Assembly (NCBI GenBank): GCA_965250225.1
Contig: CBDFNQ010000023.1
Span: 1 to 64,000 of the forward strand
Origin: CBDEUK01 sp965250225
GTDB lineage: Bacteria > Pseudomonadota > Gammaproteobacteria > Eutrophobiales > Eutrophobiaceae
Direction of reading: 5' to 3'
DNA: 64,000 nucleotides
How positions within the stretch are numbered: the first letter of the stretch is position 1; the number at the start of each line of letters is the position of its first letter. The notes below the pieces were generated by a model. It was not told the origin of the DNA, did no database searches, and saw only the letters and a program-made list of their open reading frames with translations. This document shows, piece by piece, positions 17,818-26,764 of this stretch. Position numbers and translations under genes: made by a program.

Positions 17818-18938
17818 TAGATTCACTGACTGCAGGTGGAGCTGAGTCGTTGACTGCAGGGCTGGCTGTACATCACGACCGAGATTCTCTGGATCTGCAT
17901 ATCGGTTGCCTCAAGCGGATCGGCGATAATGAATTCGAACAGCGTATACGTGACAGCGGAACACCATTTAAGATATTCGATATAAAAAATCTGCGTGATT
18001 TCGCCGCTCATAATCAGTTGTCACAATTTGTGCGTGAACTCGAACCCGATATTATTCATAGTCATCTGACAAGTTCTTCAATTCACGGTGCCTTGCTCTC
18101 AAGAAGCATCGATATCCCATTGATAGCGAGCCTACATGTTATGCCGGAGTCGGGTTTCAAATTTTGGCGCAATAAACTACGTCAAAGGCTGGAGCTCATG
18201 TTGCTGAACCGCTATGCATCTCAAGTGGTAGTGGTTTCAACAGCAGCACGAGATGCCTGGTTAGCTGATAGTACATTACGACCTAGCAAACTACGGGTCG
18301 TACATAATGGTATTCCGGTACCTTCACAGTGTCCTGACCTGCGTGAACTAATGCGTAAATCCCTGAATATACAAGCTGAAGATACTGTCATTTGCTGCAT
18401 TTCTGTCATGCGACCCGGTAAAGGGATTGATTTTCTGTTACATGCTTTTAAAAGTCTTCGGATTAGTAAATTAAAACTATTATTAATCGGTGATGGTCCA
18501 GAACGACCGGCACTGGAGGCCCTGGCCATGGAATGTGGTATTGCTGAGCACATAATCTGGACAGGCTTTCGCCACGATACCCTGGATCTTCTGGTAGCTA
18601 GTGATTTGTTTGTCTTGCCCAGTCTGTTTGATGCCTTTCCAACGGTACTGATCGAAGCGATGTTGTTGGGATTGCCGGTTATTGCTAGTGACACCGGTGG
18701 TATTCCTGAGATAGTTCAACATGAGCAAACCGGGCTATTAACCGAACCGGGCACATCCAGGGCTATTAAGAACGCTATTATACAATTGCTTGGAGATCCA
18801 GGATTAGCACAAACACTGGCAGCTCGTGGTCAGTCCTGGGCACGAAATCATCTGTCCCTAACTGCCTGGCAGGATCGTCTGTTAGCGTGCTATAAGGATG
18901 TACTGGCGAAACAGGAGAGCGTATGCAACTCTGGGTAG
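17796..18938 (+). CDS. Glycosyltransferase family 4 protein
   Basis: A 380-residue GT-B enzyme. The acceptor half opens with VFWLIDSLTAGGAESLTAGL, the glycine-rich loop of GT4 proteins, and has HSHLTSSSIHG near 90. The donor half shows VVHNGIPVP near 168, then VLPSLFDAFPTVLIEAMLLG near 275-294 containing the E-x7-E type nucleotide-sugar site. It starts with GTG 17796 inside the end of the kinase gene (22-base overlap). It probably adds one sugar to the lipid-linked repeat unit in the cytoplasm. Donor and acceptor cannot be told from sequence. Confidence 0.88.
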   Translation: MLRVFWLIDSLTAGGAESLTAGLAVHHDRDSLDLHIGCLKRIGDNEFEQRIRDSGTPFKIFDIKNLRDFAAHNQLSQFVRELEPDIIHSHLTSSSIHGALLSRSIDIPLIASLHVMPESGFKFWRNKLRQRLELMLLNRYASQVVVVSTAARDAWLADSTLRPSKLRVVHNGIPVPSQCPDLRELMRKSLNIQAEDTVICCISVMRPGKGIDFLLHAFKSLRISKLKLLLIGDGPERPALEALAMECGIAEHIIWTGFRHDTLDLLVASDLFVLPSLFDAFPTVLIEAMLLGLPVIASDTGGIPEIVQHEQTGLLTEPGTSRAIKNAIIQLLGDPGLAQTLAARGQSWARNHLSLTAWQDRLLACYKDVLAKQESVCNSG

Positions 18939-20176
18939 TGGAATTCGCCGGTAAGGGTGGGCTTATTCATTATGCTTACCAGTTGTGTCGTGCACTCGCC
19001 GATCAGGGTATTCATGTTACTTTGGTTACAGATGTTCATTACGAGCTAGAATCACTTCCGCACAGTAATTTCCGTCTGGCAAAATGGCTAAAACTCTGGG
19101 ATCCCAAGCCGGATCGCGACGCTGGGTTAATTTATCGAAAACTAAGGCGGTTGCTTCGTGCCATGCTTCATCTTCGGGCCTGGGTTCGTTTGTTCCAGCA
19201 AGGTCGACGACAGAAACCCGATATTATATTACTTGGCGATATCCGCTTTCAGCTCGACCTACTGGGCCTGATGCTACTGCGCCATACCGGTATCCCGTTA
19301 GCAGATATTTGCCATAATATAGAACGTTTTAACTGTAGTGGTGATGAGGCTGGTAGTTTCAATACCCATGGGCTAAGTCGCAAGGTTTATCAGCGCATCT
19401 ATCGTCAGTTTGACACCATTTATGTACACAATATAAGTAATCAGCGACGCTTGCTAAATCTGTTTTCATTACCATCAACACAGATATCGGTAATTCCACA
19501 CGGTGATGAGCGGTTGTTTGCTGAATTACACGATCCAGGATTAAGTGGTGCACAGATCCGCAGTTCACTGGGGCTGACATCACAGCACAAGGTCATTCTT
19601 TTGTTTGGAAGTTTGGCAACATATAAAGGTGTTGACCTGTTAATTGATGCCTTTGCAAATATTACCCAGCAACAGCCTCTGGCCAGACTATTGATCGCAG
19701 GTTCACCCTTAGCTGGTTTTGATCTTTCAGTCTACCAACAGCAGATCGATACACTTGGGATCAATCAGTTGGTTCAAATTGAACCGCGCTATATTCCATC
19801 TGATGCCGTTGCTGGCTGGATGGAAATGGCTGATATTGCAGTCTTTCCCTATCGTGCTATCTCGCAAAGTGGTGCCTTAATGGTGGCCATGACTTTCGGT
19901 GTGGCCTCAATAGTCACTCGCACTGGTACGTTACCCGAATATGTCAGCACTGGACCTGCCGGTCTTGTCGTTGACCCTGAAAATTGCCAACAATTAACCG
20001 AGGCACTTGAACAGCTGTTGTCAGATGACACACTACGGCAGCAATTGGGAGACAATGCTCGTCAGCAAACCTTGTCGCGCTATAGCTGGCAACAGGTGGC
20101 TGCAAAGATCACTGCTGGTTTACCGCCCAAAGTCAAAGATGATGGCATCGTCAATGAGGTGGTGAATGATGGTTGA
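18923..20176 (+). CDS. Glycosyltransferase (GT-B, family 4-like)
   Basis: A 417-residue GT-B glycosyltransferase. The start has a glycine-rich loop (EFAGKGGLIHYAYQLCRAL). ICHNIERF near 130 is a family position, VIPHGDE near 190 precedes the donor domain, and the later VFPYRAISQSGALMVAMTFG near 310 resembles the donor-binding segment of GT4 enzymes acting on lipid-linked intermediates. The ATG overlaps the upstream gene by 16 bases and follows CAGGAGAGCGT, a good ribosome site. The last residues overlap the GT2 gene. Confidence 0.85.
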   Translation: MQLWVVEFAGKGGLIHYAYQLCRALADQGIHVTLVTDVHYELESLPHSNFRLAKWLKLWDPKPDRDAGLIYRKLRRLLRAMLHLRAWVRLFQQGRRQKPDIILLGDIRFQLDLLGLMLLRHTGIPLADICHNIERFNCSGDEAGSFNTHGLSRKVYQRIYRQFDTIYVHNISNQRRLLNLFSLPSTQISVIPHGDERLFAELHDPGLSGAQIRSSLGLTSQHKVILLFGSLATYKGVDLLIDAFANITQQQPLARLLIAGSPLAGFDLSVYQQQIDTLGINQLVQIEPRYIPSDAVAGWMEMADIAVFPYRAISQSGALMVAMTFGVASIVTRTGTLPEYVSTGPAGLVVDPENCQQLTEALEQLLSDDTLRQQLGDNARQQTLSRYSWQQVAAKITAGLPPKVKDDGIVNEVVNDG

Positions 20177-21335
20177 GGTGATTTTCTGGTTTGCTTTGCT
20201 GATTATTATCTATGTTTACTTAGGTTATCCTGCCTTGTTGGTATTATTGAGACCGTTTTTTCATAAGCCGCTCAAAGCTGATCTGGATCATACTCCAGCT
20301 GTTTCCTTTGTTATTGCTGCCTTCAATGAAGAGGCGGAAATTGAAGCAAAGTTAGCAAACTGTCTGGCCTTTAATTATCCCGAACAAAACATCGAAATTA
20401 TCGTCGTCTCCGATGGTTCGGAAGACAGGACAGCCGAGCGGGTCAGGCATTTTATAGAGTGTCACAAAGATGCCAATGTTCAGCTTGTTGAGTTACCGCG
20501 CTCAGGCAAGATGAAAGCGCTAAATCAGGGTGTAGAAATTGCCACTGGCGAAATACTTCTACTCACTGATGCTAATGCCTTTGCTCCACAAAATAGCCTG
20601 AGAGAGTTGATTTCACTATTTAATGACCCCTCTGTTGGCGCTGCTACTGCCATCAAATATGCCTTAAAGCCAGGACAGCAGATGGTTGTGCAAGGTGAAA
20701 TGAGTTACTGGAAGTACGAAAGCCGATTGAAACAGATGGAAAGTGATCTTGGCAGTTGCACTGGCGCAGAAGGCGCATTTTATGCTATTCGTCGCTCACT
20801 GTTTCCCTATCTGGATGAGCCTGCACAGGCCGATGATCTTGCCATTTCACTGCGGGTAATCTGTGCTGGCTTTCGGCTAGTACAATGCCCGCGCTCGATA
20901 GTGTTTGAATCCATTGCAGAACATGCTGATACTGAATTTCAGCGCAAAACTCGCATTACGAATCACAGTCTGCGAGCACTGTTCCATCTACCGCGAAAGC
21001 TTTGGTATCAAGGTTGGTTTTCGCTGGCACTGATCTCTCACAAGTTATTACGTTATTTTTTGCCACCACTTTTTATAGTGGTGTTGATTAGCAACGTATT
21101 ACTGGTGCAGCAAAATCTCTTCTATGTGATCACATTGACACTACAGATTGCCATTTATCTACTGGCTGGTATAGGATACCTAAGGCTTGGCAAAAGGCTG
21201 CAGGCAATACTGCCAGCATGGGGCGCTTATTATTTTGTCAGATCAAATATAGCTATATTTTACGGACTTTGTTCAATGCTGAGAGGTGAACGCTGTGTGG
21301 CGTGGAGGCCAAGACATGGCCTGTCAAAAGATTAG
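20166..21335 (+). CDS. Membrane-bound glycosyltransferase family 2 protein
   Basis: A 389-residue GT-A enzyme anchored by one N-terminal helix (residues 3-25) and two or three C-terminal helices after residue 290. The nucleotide-sugar part has SFVIAAFNEEAEIEAKL near 43, IIVVSDGSEDRT near 80 and LLTDANA near 118 (the DxD-like metal site). Later EGAFYAIRR and the QADDLAISLRVI region near 215 are typical of processive or chain-elongating GT2 proteins. It overlaps the previous gene by eleven bases and ends the run of glycosyltransferases. Confidence 0.88.
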   Translation: MMVEVIFWFALLIIIYVYLGYPALLVLLRPFFHKPLKADLDHTPAVSFVIAAFNEEAEIEAKLANCLAFNYPEQNIEIIVVSDGSEDRTAERVRHFIECHKDANVQLVELPRSGKMKALNQGVEIATGEILLLTDANAFAPQNSLRELISLFNDPSVGAATAIKYALKPGQQMVVQGEMSYWKYESRLKQMESDLGSCTGAEGAFYAIRRSLFPYLDEPAQADDLAISLRVICAGFRLVQCPRSIVFESIAEHADTEFQRKTRITNHSLRALFHLPRKLWYQGWFSLALISHKLLRYFLPPLFIVVLISNVLLVQQNLFYVITLTLQIAIYLLAGIGYLRLGKRLQAILPAWGAYYFVRSNIAIFYGLCSMLRGERCVAWRPRHGLSKD

Positions 21336-21365
21336 CCATGTCATGATTTGTTGCGGAGGGAATTT

Positions 21366-22337
21366 ATGCTGAGGAAAAATATTTTTTTGTTGATGGTGGT
21401 AAGGCTGCTGACGATTTGTTCATTTACTGTTTCCACTACGTATGCTGCTGACGACCAATTAGATGGTGATTCCTCCGCGGGCGATAACCATTGGGATCCA
21501 GTTACTGCGTTAACTAATGACGATATAGAATATTTCGTTGGTTACCGTCATCGTTTTTATGATAATTTTTTCCAAGCCCCTCTTGGTTCTCCTGAGACTA
21601 CCATCAATGCTAATGAAATCTATACCGGAGTAGAAACAGACATCTGCTGTGGAGGCAACTGGTCTATTCTGGGTCAGGTAGGTTACCTTGATTATAGTAA
21701 GGGTCTGGAACCCAGCTGGTCAACAAAAGGAAAGATTGAAGGCAAATCCGGTGTGCACAGCACACTTATTTCAGTCCAATATCGTGACAATGTGCCTAAT
21801 GCTAATACTGGTGACGGAATACGCACGGCCAACGTCTACGAAGTACAAGGCAGATATTCTTACCGTTTGCAGAAAGTATGGCAGCTCAGTGTTCTGGGTG
21901 ATTATCAGCAACAACATGTGCAAAGCTCATCGAATAATCAACTTTATCTCCTTGGTGTGGCGGTGCGTTACCGTGGCTGGGGTAGCATTTTCTCGCCTGA
22001 ATTCGGTGTCAAGTTTGGTGAACGACTCTCGGGTGATGTTAATAATGAGCACGCCCAGAGAGATACCTGGATTAAGATAGTATCTGCCCCATCGAGTTCA
22101 CTTTACTTGAGTACACGACTACGCCACCGCAAGCGTGATTACGATACTAGCAGTCCACTTGATAGTAACTTTGGAAGAGATGATGAACGTTGGCAGCTTA
22201 CCATTGGTGGAGAATACAAATTTAACAAGATGTTCAGTATGGATCTCTACTACGCTAATCAAGATGCTAACTCAAGCCGTGCATCCCGAACCTTTGATAC
22301 CAGTACTTTAATCCTCGGCGTTAAACTGCGCTTTTAA
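21366..22337 (+). CDS. EPS-locus outer membrane beta-barrel protein
   Basis: About 323 residues with a signal peptide (MVVRLLTICSFTVSTTYA) and alternating amphipathic strands to the end, closing with LILGVKLRF, the terminal aromatic residue of outer-membrane barrels. It resembles the EpsL-type barrel proteins of PEP-CTERM-associated EPS operons and may form or support the export channel, but that is by position and general form only. The ATG 21366 follows GCGGAGGGAATTT, an excellent ribosome site; an upstream TTG reading frame lacks one. No Wza-type lipoprotein is present in the cluster. Confidence 0.75.
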   Translation: MLRKNIFLLMVVRLLTICSFTVSTTYAADDQLDGDSSAGDNHWDPVTALTNDDIEYFVGYRHRFYDNFFQAPLGSPETTINANEIYTGVETDICCGGNWSILGQVGYLDYSKGLEPSWSTKGKIEGKSGVHSTLISVQYRDNVPNANTGDGIRTANVYEVQGRYSYRLQKVWQLSVLGDYQQQHVQSSSNNQLYLLGVAVRYRGWGSIFSPEFGVKFGERLSGDVNNEHAQRDTWIKIVSAPSSSLYLSTRLRHRKRDYDTSSPLDSNFGRDDERWQLTIGGEYKFNKMFSMDLYYANQDANSSRASRTFDTSTLILGVKLRF

Positions 22338-22357
22338 ATGCTACCTGCGAGACAAAT

Positions 22358-23089
22358 ATGAAAAGAAAAATCTTATTGATACTTGGTCTTTGTCTCAGTT
22401 TGTTGTGTGAGCTTGCAACAGGCAAGGATGTTTCTACCGATAATGATCTATGGACGCTGACAAAGACAGCACCAGAAACTAAATCTCTTGTATTAACTGG
22501 TTCAAAAATCACCGACAAAGGTCTTTATTCTCTTAAAGATCTTAGTCAACTTGAAAATCTCTCTGTCTCACTCGACAACATCAGCGACAAGGGTTTTTAT
22601 TATATTAAACAACTGGGTAAATTAAAAAATCTCGAGGTTAATTCCAGGGTATTGGGTGATGATGGTATCTATAACATTAAATCACTAAGTGAGTTGCAAT
22701 CATTAAAATTAGTTATTCCGAACATGACCGATAAGGGTGTGTATTCGCTTAAGGAACTGAGCAAATTGCATACTCTGGAATTGACTTCAGACAACATTAC
22801 TGACGAGGGCATCTACTCACTTAAAGACCTTGGCACCCTGACGCACCTCCGTTTAGATACATCTAAACTGACCGATAAAGGTACCTATCATCTCAAACAG
22901 TTTAACCAGTTAATTTATCTGTCACTGACAGGTATAAAAATTACCGACGATACACTTCGTCATCTATCTAAGCTGAAAAATTTAAAGACACTCGAGTTAT
23001 TGAGTACAGCTACCACAAACGGTGCTCGGAAAAAGCTCAATAAATTGTTGCCCCAACTAAAGATTATTACCCATACCTCAGGTGTATGA
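22358..23089 (+). CDS. Exported leucine-rich-repeat protein with eight 24-residue repeats
   Basis: A 243-residue protein with a signal peptide (ILLILGLCLSLLCELATG). After residue 40 the sequence is eight consecutive 24-residue repeats of the pattern LxLxxxxITDKGxYxLKxLxxL, for example SLVLTGSKITDKGLYSLKDL. The last two repeats are more divergent. This is a regular leucine-rich repeat solenoid of the 'TD-G' type. No other domain is present. The gene lies 20 bases after the outer-membrane barrel, so it may be cotranscribed. A role in surface adhesion or EPS binding is possible but not shown. Confidence 0.85.
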   Translation: MKRKILLILGLCLSLLCELATGKDVSTDNDLWTLTKTAPETKSLVLTGSKITDKGLYSLKDLSQLENLSVSLDNISDKGFYYIKQLGKLKNLEVNSRVLGDDGIYNIKSLSELQSLKLVIPNMTDKGVYSLKELSKLHTLELTSDNITDEGIYSLKDLGTLTHLRLDTSKLTDKGTYHLKQFNQLIYLSLTGIKITDDTLRHLSKLKNLKTLELLSTATTNGARKKLNKLLPQLKIITHTSGV

Positions 23090-23223
23090 AAAAACAAACA
23101 CCTTACAATTAGATTAAGGGAGAAGGAAATCGTTAGCTAAGCTAAGCTATTTACGCATTGAGATGATTCTTATATAATGTGAGCACATAAGTGATACTAA
23201 ATAAATTTTGGGATATATTGGCC

Positions 23224-23571
23224 ATGTCGAATAGTGTACCTTTTAGTTTGATATTACTCATTTTTTGTTTGATCTCGTTTAGTAACGCGGTCTATGCAAA
23301 TGAAAAATACGAACAATGTGTCTCAACAGTCATTGATGGTCACCTGGCATCAAAACCCAATCAGATCGAACAATATACTTATGCAGTGCTTCCTGGAGAT
23401 GAAGGTTTTGGTGGGCAAATTATTTATAAAAGCGGTTCGGTTATTCGGATCAATGAAAAAGAGGAACCAAATGCGATTTACCTTTTATCACAAATGATAG
23501 CAGGTCATACCGATGAGCTGGACATGGTAGATCTTCGGTCAGAATTGGGAGAAATTTGTGTATACCAATAA
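23224..23571 (+). CDS. Small exported hypothetical protein
   Basis: This 115-residue protein has a signal peptide (SLILLIFCLISFSNAVYA) and a soluble domain of about 90 residues with two cysteines, in YEQCVS and GEICVY, that could form one disulfide bond. I recognise no family. I use ATG 23224; an upstream GTG at 23191 would add eleven residues ahead of the signal peptide. It is separated from the LRR gene by about 130 bases and may have its own promoter. Confidence 0.65.
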   Translation: MSNSVPFSLILLIFCLISFSNAVYANEKYEQCVSTVIDGHLASKPNQIEQYTYAVLPGDEGFGGQIIYKSGSVIRINEKEEPNAIYLLSQMIAGHTDELDMVDLRSELGEICVYQ

Positions 23572-23637
23572 AATGTAAAAAAATTAAATCACACCGGCCC
23601 CTTTTTCTAGAATTATTTAAACCTATCGTAAATTATA

Positions 23638-23839
23638 TTACTCAGCATCTATCTTTGTGTCACTCGAACCGAATTGCATGATGACATAACCTATAGCAAT
23701 CTCAATATAAGAAGAAAATTTCCATAGGACTTTAGGCAGATTCACTCCAAGAAAGTCGCCCCCATAAATCAAATCCAAAATAACTGCCAATTAAGTCAAT
23801 GAGTCCAATGGCAATAATAATAATGCCTAGTATTTTCAT
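23638..23839 (-). pseudogene. Small two-helix membrane protein gene with a frameshift in a G5 run
   Basis: From ATG 23839, behind a GAAAGGAAATAAT ribosome site, the first frame reads MKILGIIIIAIGLIDLIGSY and then GFDLWG before meeting a stop. Deleting one G from the GGGGG run (plus-strand CCCCC at 23759-23763) restores an open frame to the TAA at 23638. The restored frame gives GVNLPKVLWKFSSYIEIAIG and a short acidic tail. The restored 66-residue protein has two hydrophobic segments and resembles small uncharacterised membrane proteins. Either the run is misread, or the gene is inactive, or expression uses slippage at the run. Confidence 0.65.
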
Positions 23840-23915
23840 ATTATTTCCTTTCTTGTTAAACGTAAATTGCAAACATCATATGTATTTTTTCTAGCGTTAC
23901 TCAAAAATTCCTTCA

Positions 23916-24194
23916 TCAGACGAAGAACGTAGTGTAGCCCAACAGTGCAAGGAACACCCAGCCGATAAAGACGATAGCGCCCCTCGATCGCTCTGGGGTT
24001 TTGAAATCACTTGCCTTTGACTCCCAGAAACCAAAGGGCAGTATATACCGGCTCCAAAAATCGCTGAACCACACCATCGTACCAATCAGGATAACGGCAA
24101 CCAAACCAACCAACGCCGCATCAATGTCCCGAACCAGGTACAGTCTGACGACAATGAGCACGGCGATTCCAATAAAGATTAGACGACTAATCAT
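23916..24194 (-). CDS. Small inner membrane protein, unknown function
   Basis: A 92-residue protein with three hydrophobic helices: LIFIGIAVLIVVRLYLV, AALVGLVAVILIGTMVWF, and a C-terminal GAIVFIGWVFLALLGYTTFF. A short soluble loop (WSRYILPFGFWESKASDF) lies between the second and third. The ATG 24194 has AGGAACAGGGATATA before it. I do not recognise the family. Like its two neighbours it is small, membrane-bound and on the minus strand, so the three may once have formed an operon. Confidence 0.65.
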   Translation of the reverse strand: MISRLIFIGIAVLIVVRLYLVRDIDAALVGLVAVILIGTMVWFSDFWSRYILPFGFWESKASDFKTPERSRGAIVFIGWVFLALLGYTTFFV

Positions 24195-24258
24195 TATATC
24201 CCTGTTCCTTTTATCTATAGTTAACCAGTCTTGTTCTACTAGTTGTGTCTGGTTGTTA

Positions 24259-24542
24259 TTATGTTGCAGCCTCTTTTGGATTTGGGCCATATTTATTATC
24301 GCCCGCCTGGCTGTCCAGCACAGTAAACACAAGGATGACAATTGCGCCGATTAGAGGAACAAGTAGGATCAACAATCACCACCCACTACGATTGGTATCG
24401 TGGAGTCTTCTGATGGATACTGCGATAGCAGGAATTAACACAACCAATGCATATATCCCGCCTAATAGTCCGATGCCTGCTTCTGCCGTGCTCTTCCATT
24501 GGATACGACGTATTTTTTTAAAACAGCAAGATACCAGTTCAT
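24259..24542 (-). pseudogene. DUF805-family membrane protein remnant
   Basis: A strong ribosome site (AAGGAGATAATT) precedes ATG 24542 and MNWYLAVLKKYVVSNGRAR, the typical DUF805 N-terminus. The frame then stops. A second frame carries GIGLLGGIYALVVLIPAIAV, SIRRLHDTNRSGWW, an in-frame TGA, then LLILLVPLIGAIVILVF and GDNKYGPNPKE, the typical end. Compared with intact DUF805 proteins, roughly 30 residues around the first helix are missing, so this is decay by internal deletion plus a nonsense codon, not one base error. Confidence 0.8.
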
Positions 24543-24711
24543 AATTATCTCCTTATCCTGTTGCGCTCTAAATGGTTGAGCTAAACGATTGCTGGAGCCT
24601 CATATCGTTTAACGGTTGTCGAGTTGAGTCTATTGTTGGATAGTTAATATTTTGTATGTGCTAGTTACAGACTATAATTCGTACCAGAATCCAGTTTAAA
24701 ACCTTTCTGTA

Positions 24712-25815
24712 TATACTCAATCAACTTCAAGTTGCAGGATCGATGATCTGAAAGTTATCATTAATTCTATCGTTCAATGAGTCCGCGATATCCGGTAAAG
24801 TGTTTTTGAAAAAGTCATCGATTTGCTCACGAAATTCCTTGGCCGAATGGAAATAGTGGTTATTACGGACGTGTTCGTTCATCACTTTCCATAAACGTTC
24901 TATCGGATTCAAATTAGGACTATAAGGCGGCAGGATGTGTATCTTAATATTAAGTTCGTTTGCCTTTTCTTTAACACTCGCCGCCTTATGATAACCCGCC
25001 CCATCAACTATCCAGTGAAGGGTGTTTGCATCAACGTATTGCGCTCGTAATTTGGATAGAAAATCAACAATGCTGTCGGCATTAATCGTGTCATAGGTTT
25101 CTGTCACCGTGTTTGACAAGGCATTGAGTTCAATCGCACCTAATAGGTTAATCCGTGTGCGACTCGCGGTTGTTTTGATAAGCTTATTTGTCCCTCTCTT
25201 TATCCAACCGTGACTCAATTTCGTCGACTGTGTCGGATGCACGCCATCACCAAACAAAATAGGCTCATCAGCACCGACGTTTGCTTTCAATACGTCATAC
25301 TGCTTGATAAAGGCATGTTGTTGTTCAACATCGGCTTTGGCGGGGACCCCTTTGGGTTGTTTATAAACAAATCCTTGACGATGCAACCATTTATGTAAAC
25401 CCGATACCGTGTAGTCAACCCCATAACGGGTCTTGATGTAAGCCACAATTTGGTGGTTATGTTGATATAGATGTGCTGTCAGATGTGCGAGTAATTCGTC
25501 ACATTGTCGCTTGCTTAATTTCTCCTCGGAACCGCCGTTTGCACAGTGCAATTTCTGCTCTCCGGTATAGTCCTTCAAGTGACGAAGTATACAGGTTTCA
25601 TGTTTGCGCAAGGCTTGCGCTATCATCGTTGTGCTCCACCCTTCAGAATTCAGTAATACGGCTTTGATACGATCACCTTCCCGGATATCTCGCACTTGCT
25701 TATGTCGTGCTTCTAATTTCAATTTGTTTTCTGCGGTTAATTCAATCTTGCTCATAGGTGATAGACTGATCTCTTAATTCATAAACATCAAGCTCTTTCA
25801 TCGATCTTGGGTATA
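24712..25815 (-). mobile_element. IS630-type insertion sequence, about 1.1 kb
   Basis: The element carries one transposase gene. Both ends begin TATAC-C/T-CAA when read inward (left from 24712, right from 25815 on the opposite strand); after that the ends are only loosely similar. IS630 elements insert at TA, and TA is present at both borders. The exact ends are inferred. The left inverted-repeat region overlaps the transposase stop codon. Confidence 0.7.
24727..25755 (-). CDS. IS630-family DDE transposase, intact
   Basis: A 342-residue transposase. The N-terminal 130 residues hold helix-turn-helix segments (GWSTTMIAQALRKHETCILR; YTVSGLHKWLHRQGF). The catalytic DDE core has Asp in LFGDGVHPTQ near 167, Asp in WIVDGAGYHKAAS near 250, and Glu in NPIERLWKVMNEH near 287 after the family motif LPPYSPNLNP. 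The single unbroken frame suggests recent arrival, in contrast to the decayed genes on its left. Confidence 0.95.
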   Translation of the reverse strand: MSKIELTAENKLKLEARHKQVRDIREGDRIKAVLLNSEGWSTTMIAQALRKHETCILRHLKDYTGEQKLHCANGGSEEKLSKRQCDELLAHLTAHLYQHNHQIVAYIKTRYGVDYTVSGLHKWLHRQGFVYKQPKGVPAKADVEQQHAFIKQYDVLKANVGADEPILFGDGVHPTQSTKLSHGWIKRGTNKLIKTTASRTRINLLGAIELNALSNTVTETYDTINADSIVDFLSKLRAQYVDANTLHWIVDGAGYHKAASVKEKANELNIKIHILPPYSPNLNPIERLWKVMNEHVRNNHYFHSAKEFREQIDDFFKNTLPDIADSLNDRINDNFQIIDPAT

Positions 25816-25982
25816 TGTTGAAACACATTACATTCAGACGTGAATGGTTGTTGGAATAATTCATAGCAGAAAGACCTCCTTTTTTGTCCTTTCCGATATT
25901 TAGATTATTAATCATACTCTAGCTTTTCTCCAGGAGTAAATTCTAATAAATGTGCCGCTGAAAGCGGATATTGTTTTACTGG

Positions 25983-26002
25983 ATTCCTGCGTTCGCAGGA
26001 AT
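25983..26002. repeat. REP-like palindrome
   Basis: ATTCCTGCG-TT-CGCAGGAAT is a perfect nine-base inverted repeat, followed by GACGTACG. It matches the widespread small intergenic palindrome of the type GGATTCCxGCGTTCGCxGGAATGACG. It lies 58 bases beyond the hda stop. Confidence 0.8.
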
Positions 26003-26059
26003 GACGTACGTAAAGGCAATAAAGTTGCGGAGAATGAAATCCAAAGAGATTAAATCATG

Positions 26060-26764
26060 TCACAACAATGTCTTCACGAATGGAATAGTAATTTTCCGTT
26101 TCTGTGATAATGAATGTTGATCAATTTTTTCCAGTAATGACAATAAATGATTTAAGTTTCGATCAACTCGGCTTAATAAAAATTCGGCAACTTCATCGGT
26201 TAGTTCAAATGCACGTTGTTTGGCTTTTTGTTTGAGTAAGATTACCTTTTCCTGGTCGTTCAATTCTTCAAGATAGTTTGTCAATCCCCATGATAAACGT
26301 GATTTGAGATCGGCCAGTTCGATGTTGGTGTTTATCGGACTCTCATTCGAGCTCATGATCAAGCAATGCTGGTTCTCCTGTATACGGTTATACAAATGAA
26401 ATAATGCGGTCTGCCATTCCTGGTTGCCATTGACATGATGCAGGTCATCAATACAAATCAGATGTTGATTTTCTAAGCCTTCGAGTATTTCATGGCTATT
26501 GTTTATGAGAATTTCCATGGGGAGATAGGCAACACTTTGTCCGTTACTTGCAGCTTTTTCACAGGCAGCCTGTAGCAAATGACTTTTACCACAGGAGGAA
26601 TTGCCCCAGAGATAAAGTGGTTTCAGTTCTTCTTGCTGAATAATGGTTTGAATCGTTGCAAGTGCTTCAGCGTTTTTACCCACAATGAATTGTTCAAGAT
26701 TCAATGCCTCATAGTGATGGAATTGCAGCGGGATTTGTTCGCCTTTGTGATCAGACTGATTCAT
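26060..26764 (-). CDS. hda: DnaA regulatory inactivator Hda
   Basis: A 234-residue AAA+ protein related to domain III of DnaA. With the DNA-loaded beta clamp it promotes ATP hydrolysis by DnaA and prevents re-initiation. An N-terminal clamp-binding segment (QIPLQF) appears at residues 11-16. The Walker A region is WGNSSCGKSHLL near 53, and LICIDDLHHVNG near 100 is the Walker B region. It starts with ATGA overlapping the end of the upstream perM-type gene, so the two are translationally coupled. Confidence 0.93.
   Translation of the reverse strand: MNQSDHKGEQIPLQFHHYEALNLEQFIVGKNAEALATIQTIIQQEELKPLYLWGNSSCGKSHLLQAACEKAASNGQSVAYLPMEILINNSHEILEGLENQHLICIDDLHHVNGNQEWQTALFHLYNRIQENQHCLIMSSNESPINTNIELADLKSRLSWGLTNYLEELNDQEKVILLKQKAKQRAFELTDEVAEFLLSRVDRNLNHLLSLLEKIDQHSLSQKRKITIPFVKTLL

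Noticed and set aside
23095..23125. Hairpin after the LRR gene as a terminator
   Set aside because: A short inverted repeat (AGGTGT...ACACCT) exists but no T-run follows and the loop is long.
24001..24544. Two + strand ORFs of about 100 residues
   Set aside because: They are antisense to a small membrane gene and the DUF805 remnant, whose start sites and conserved motifs are clear on the minus strand.
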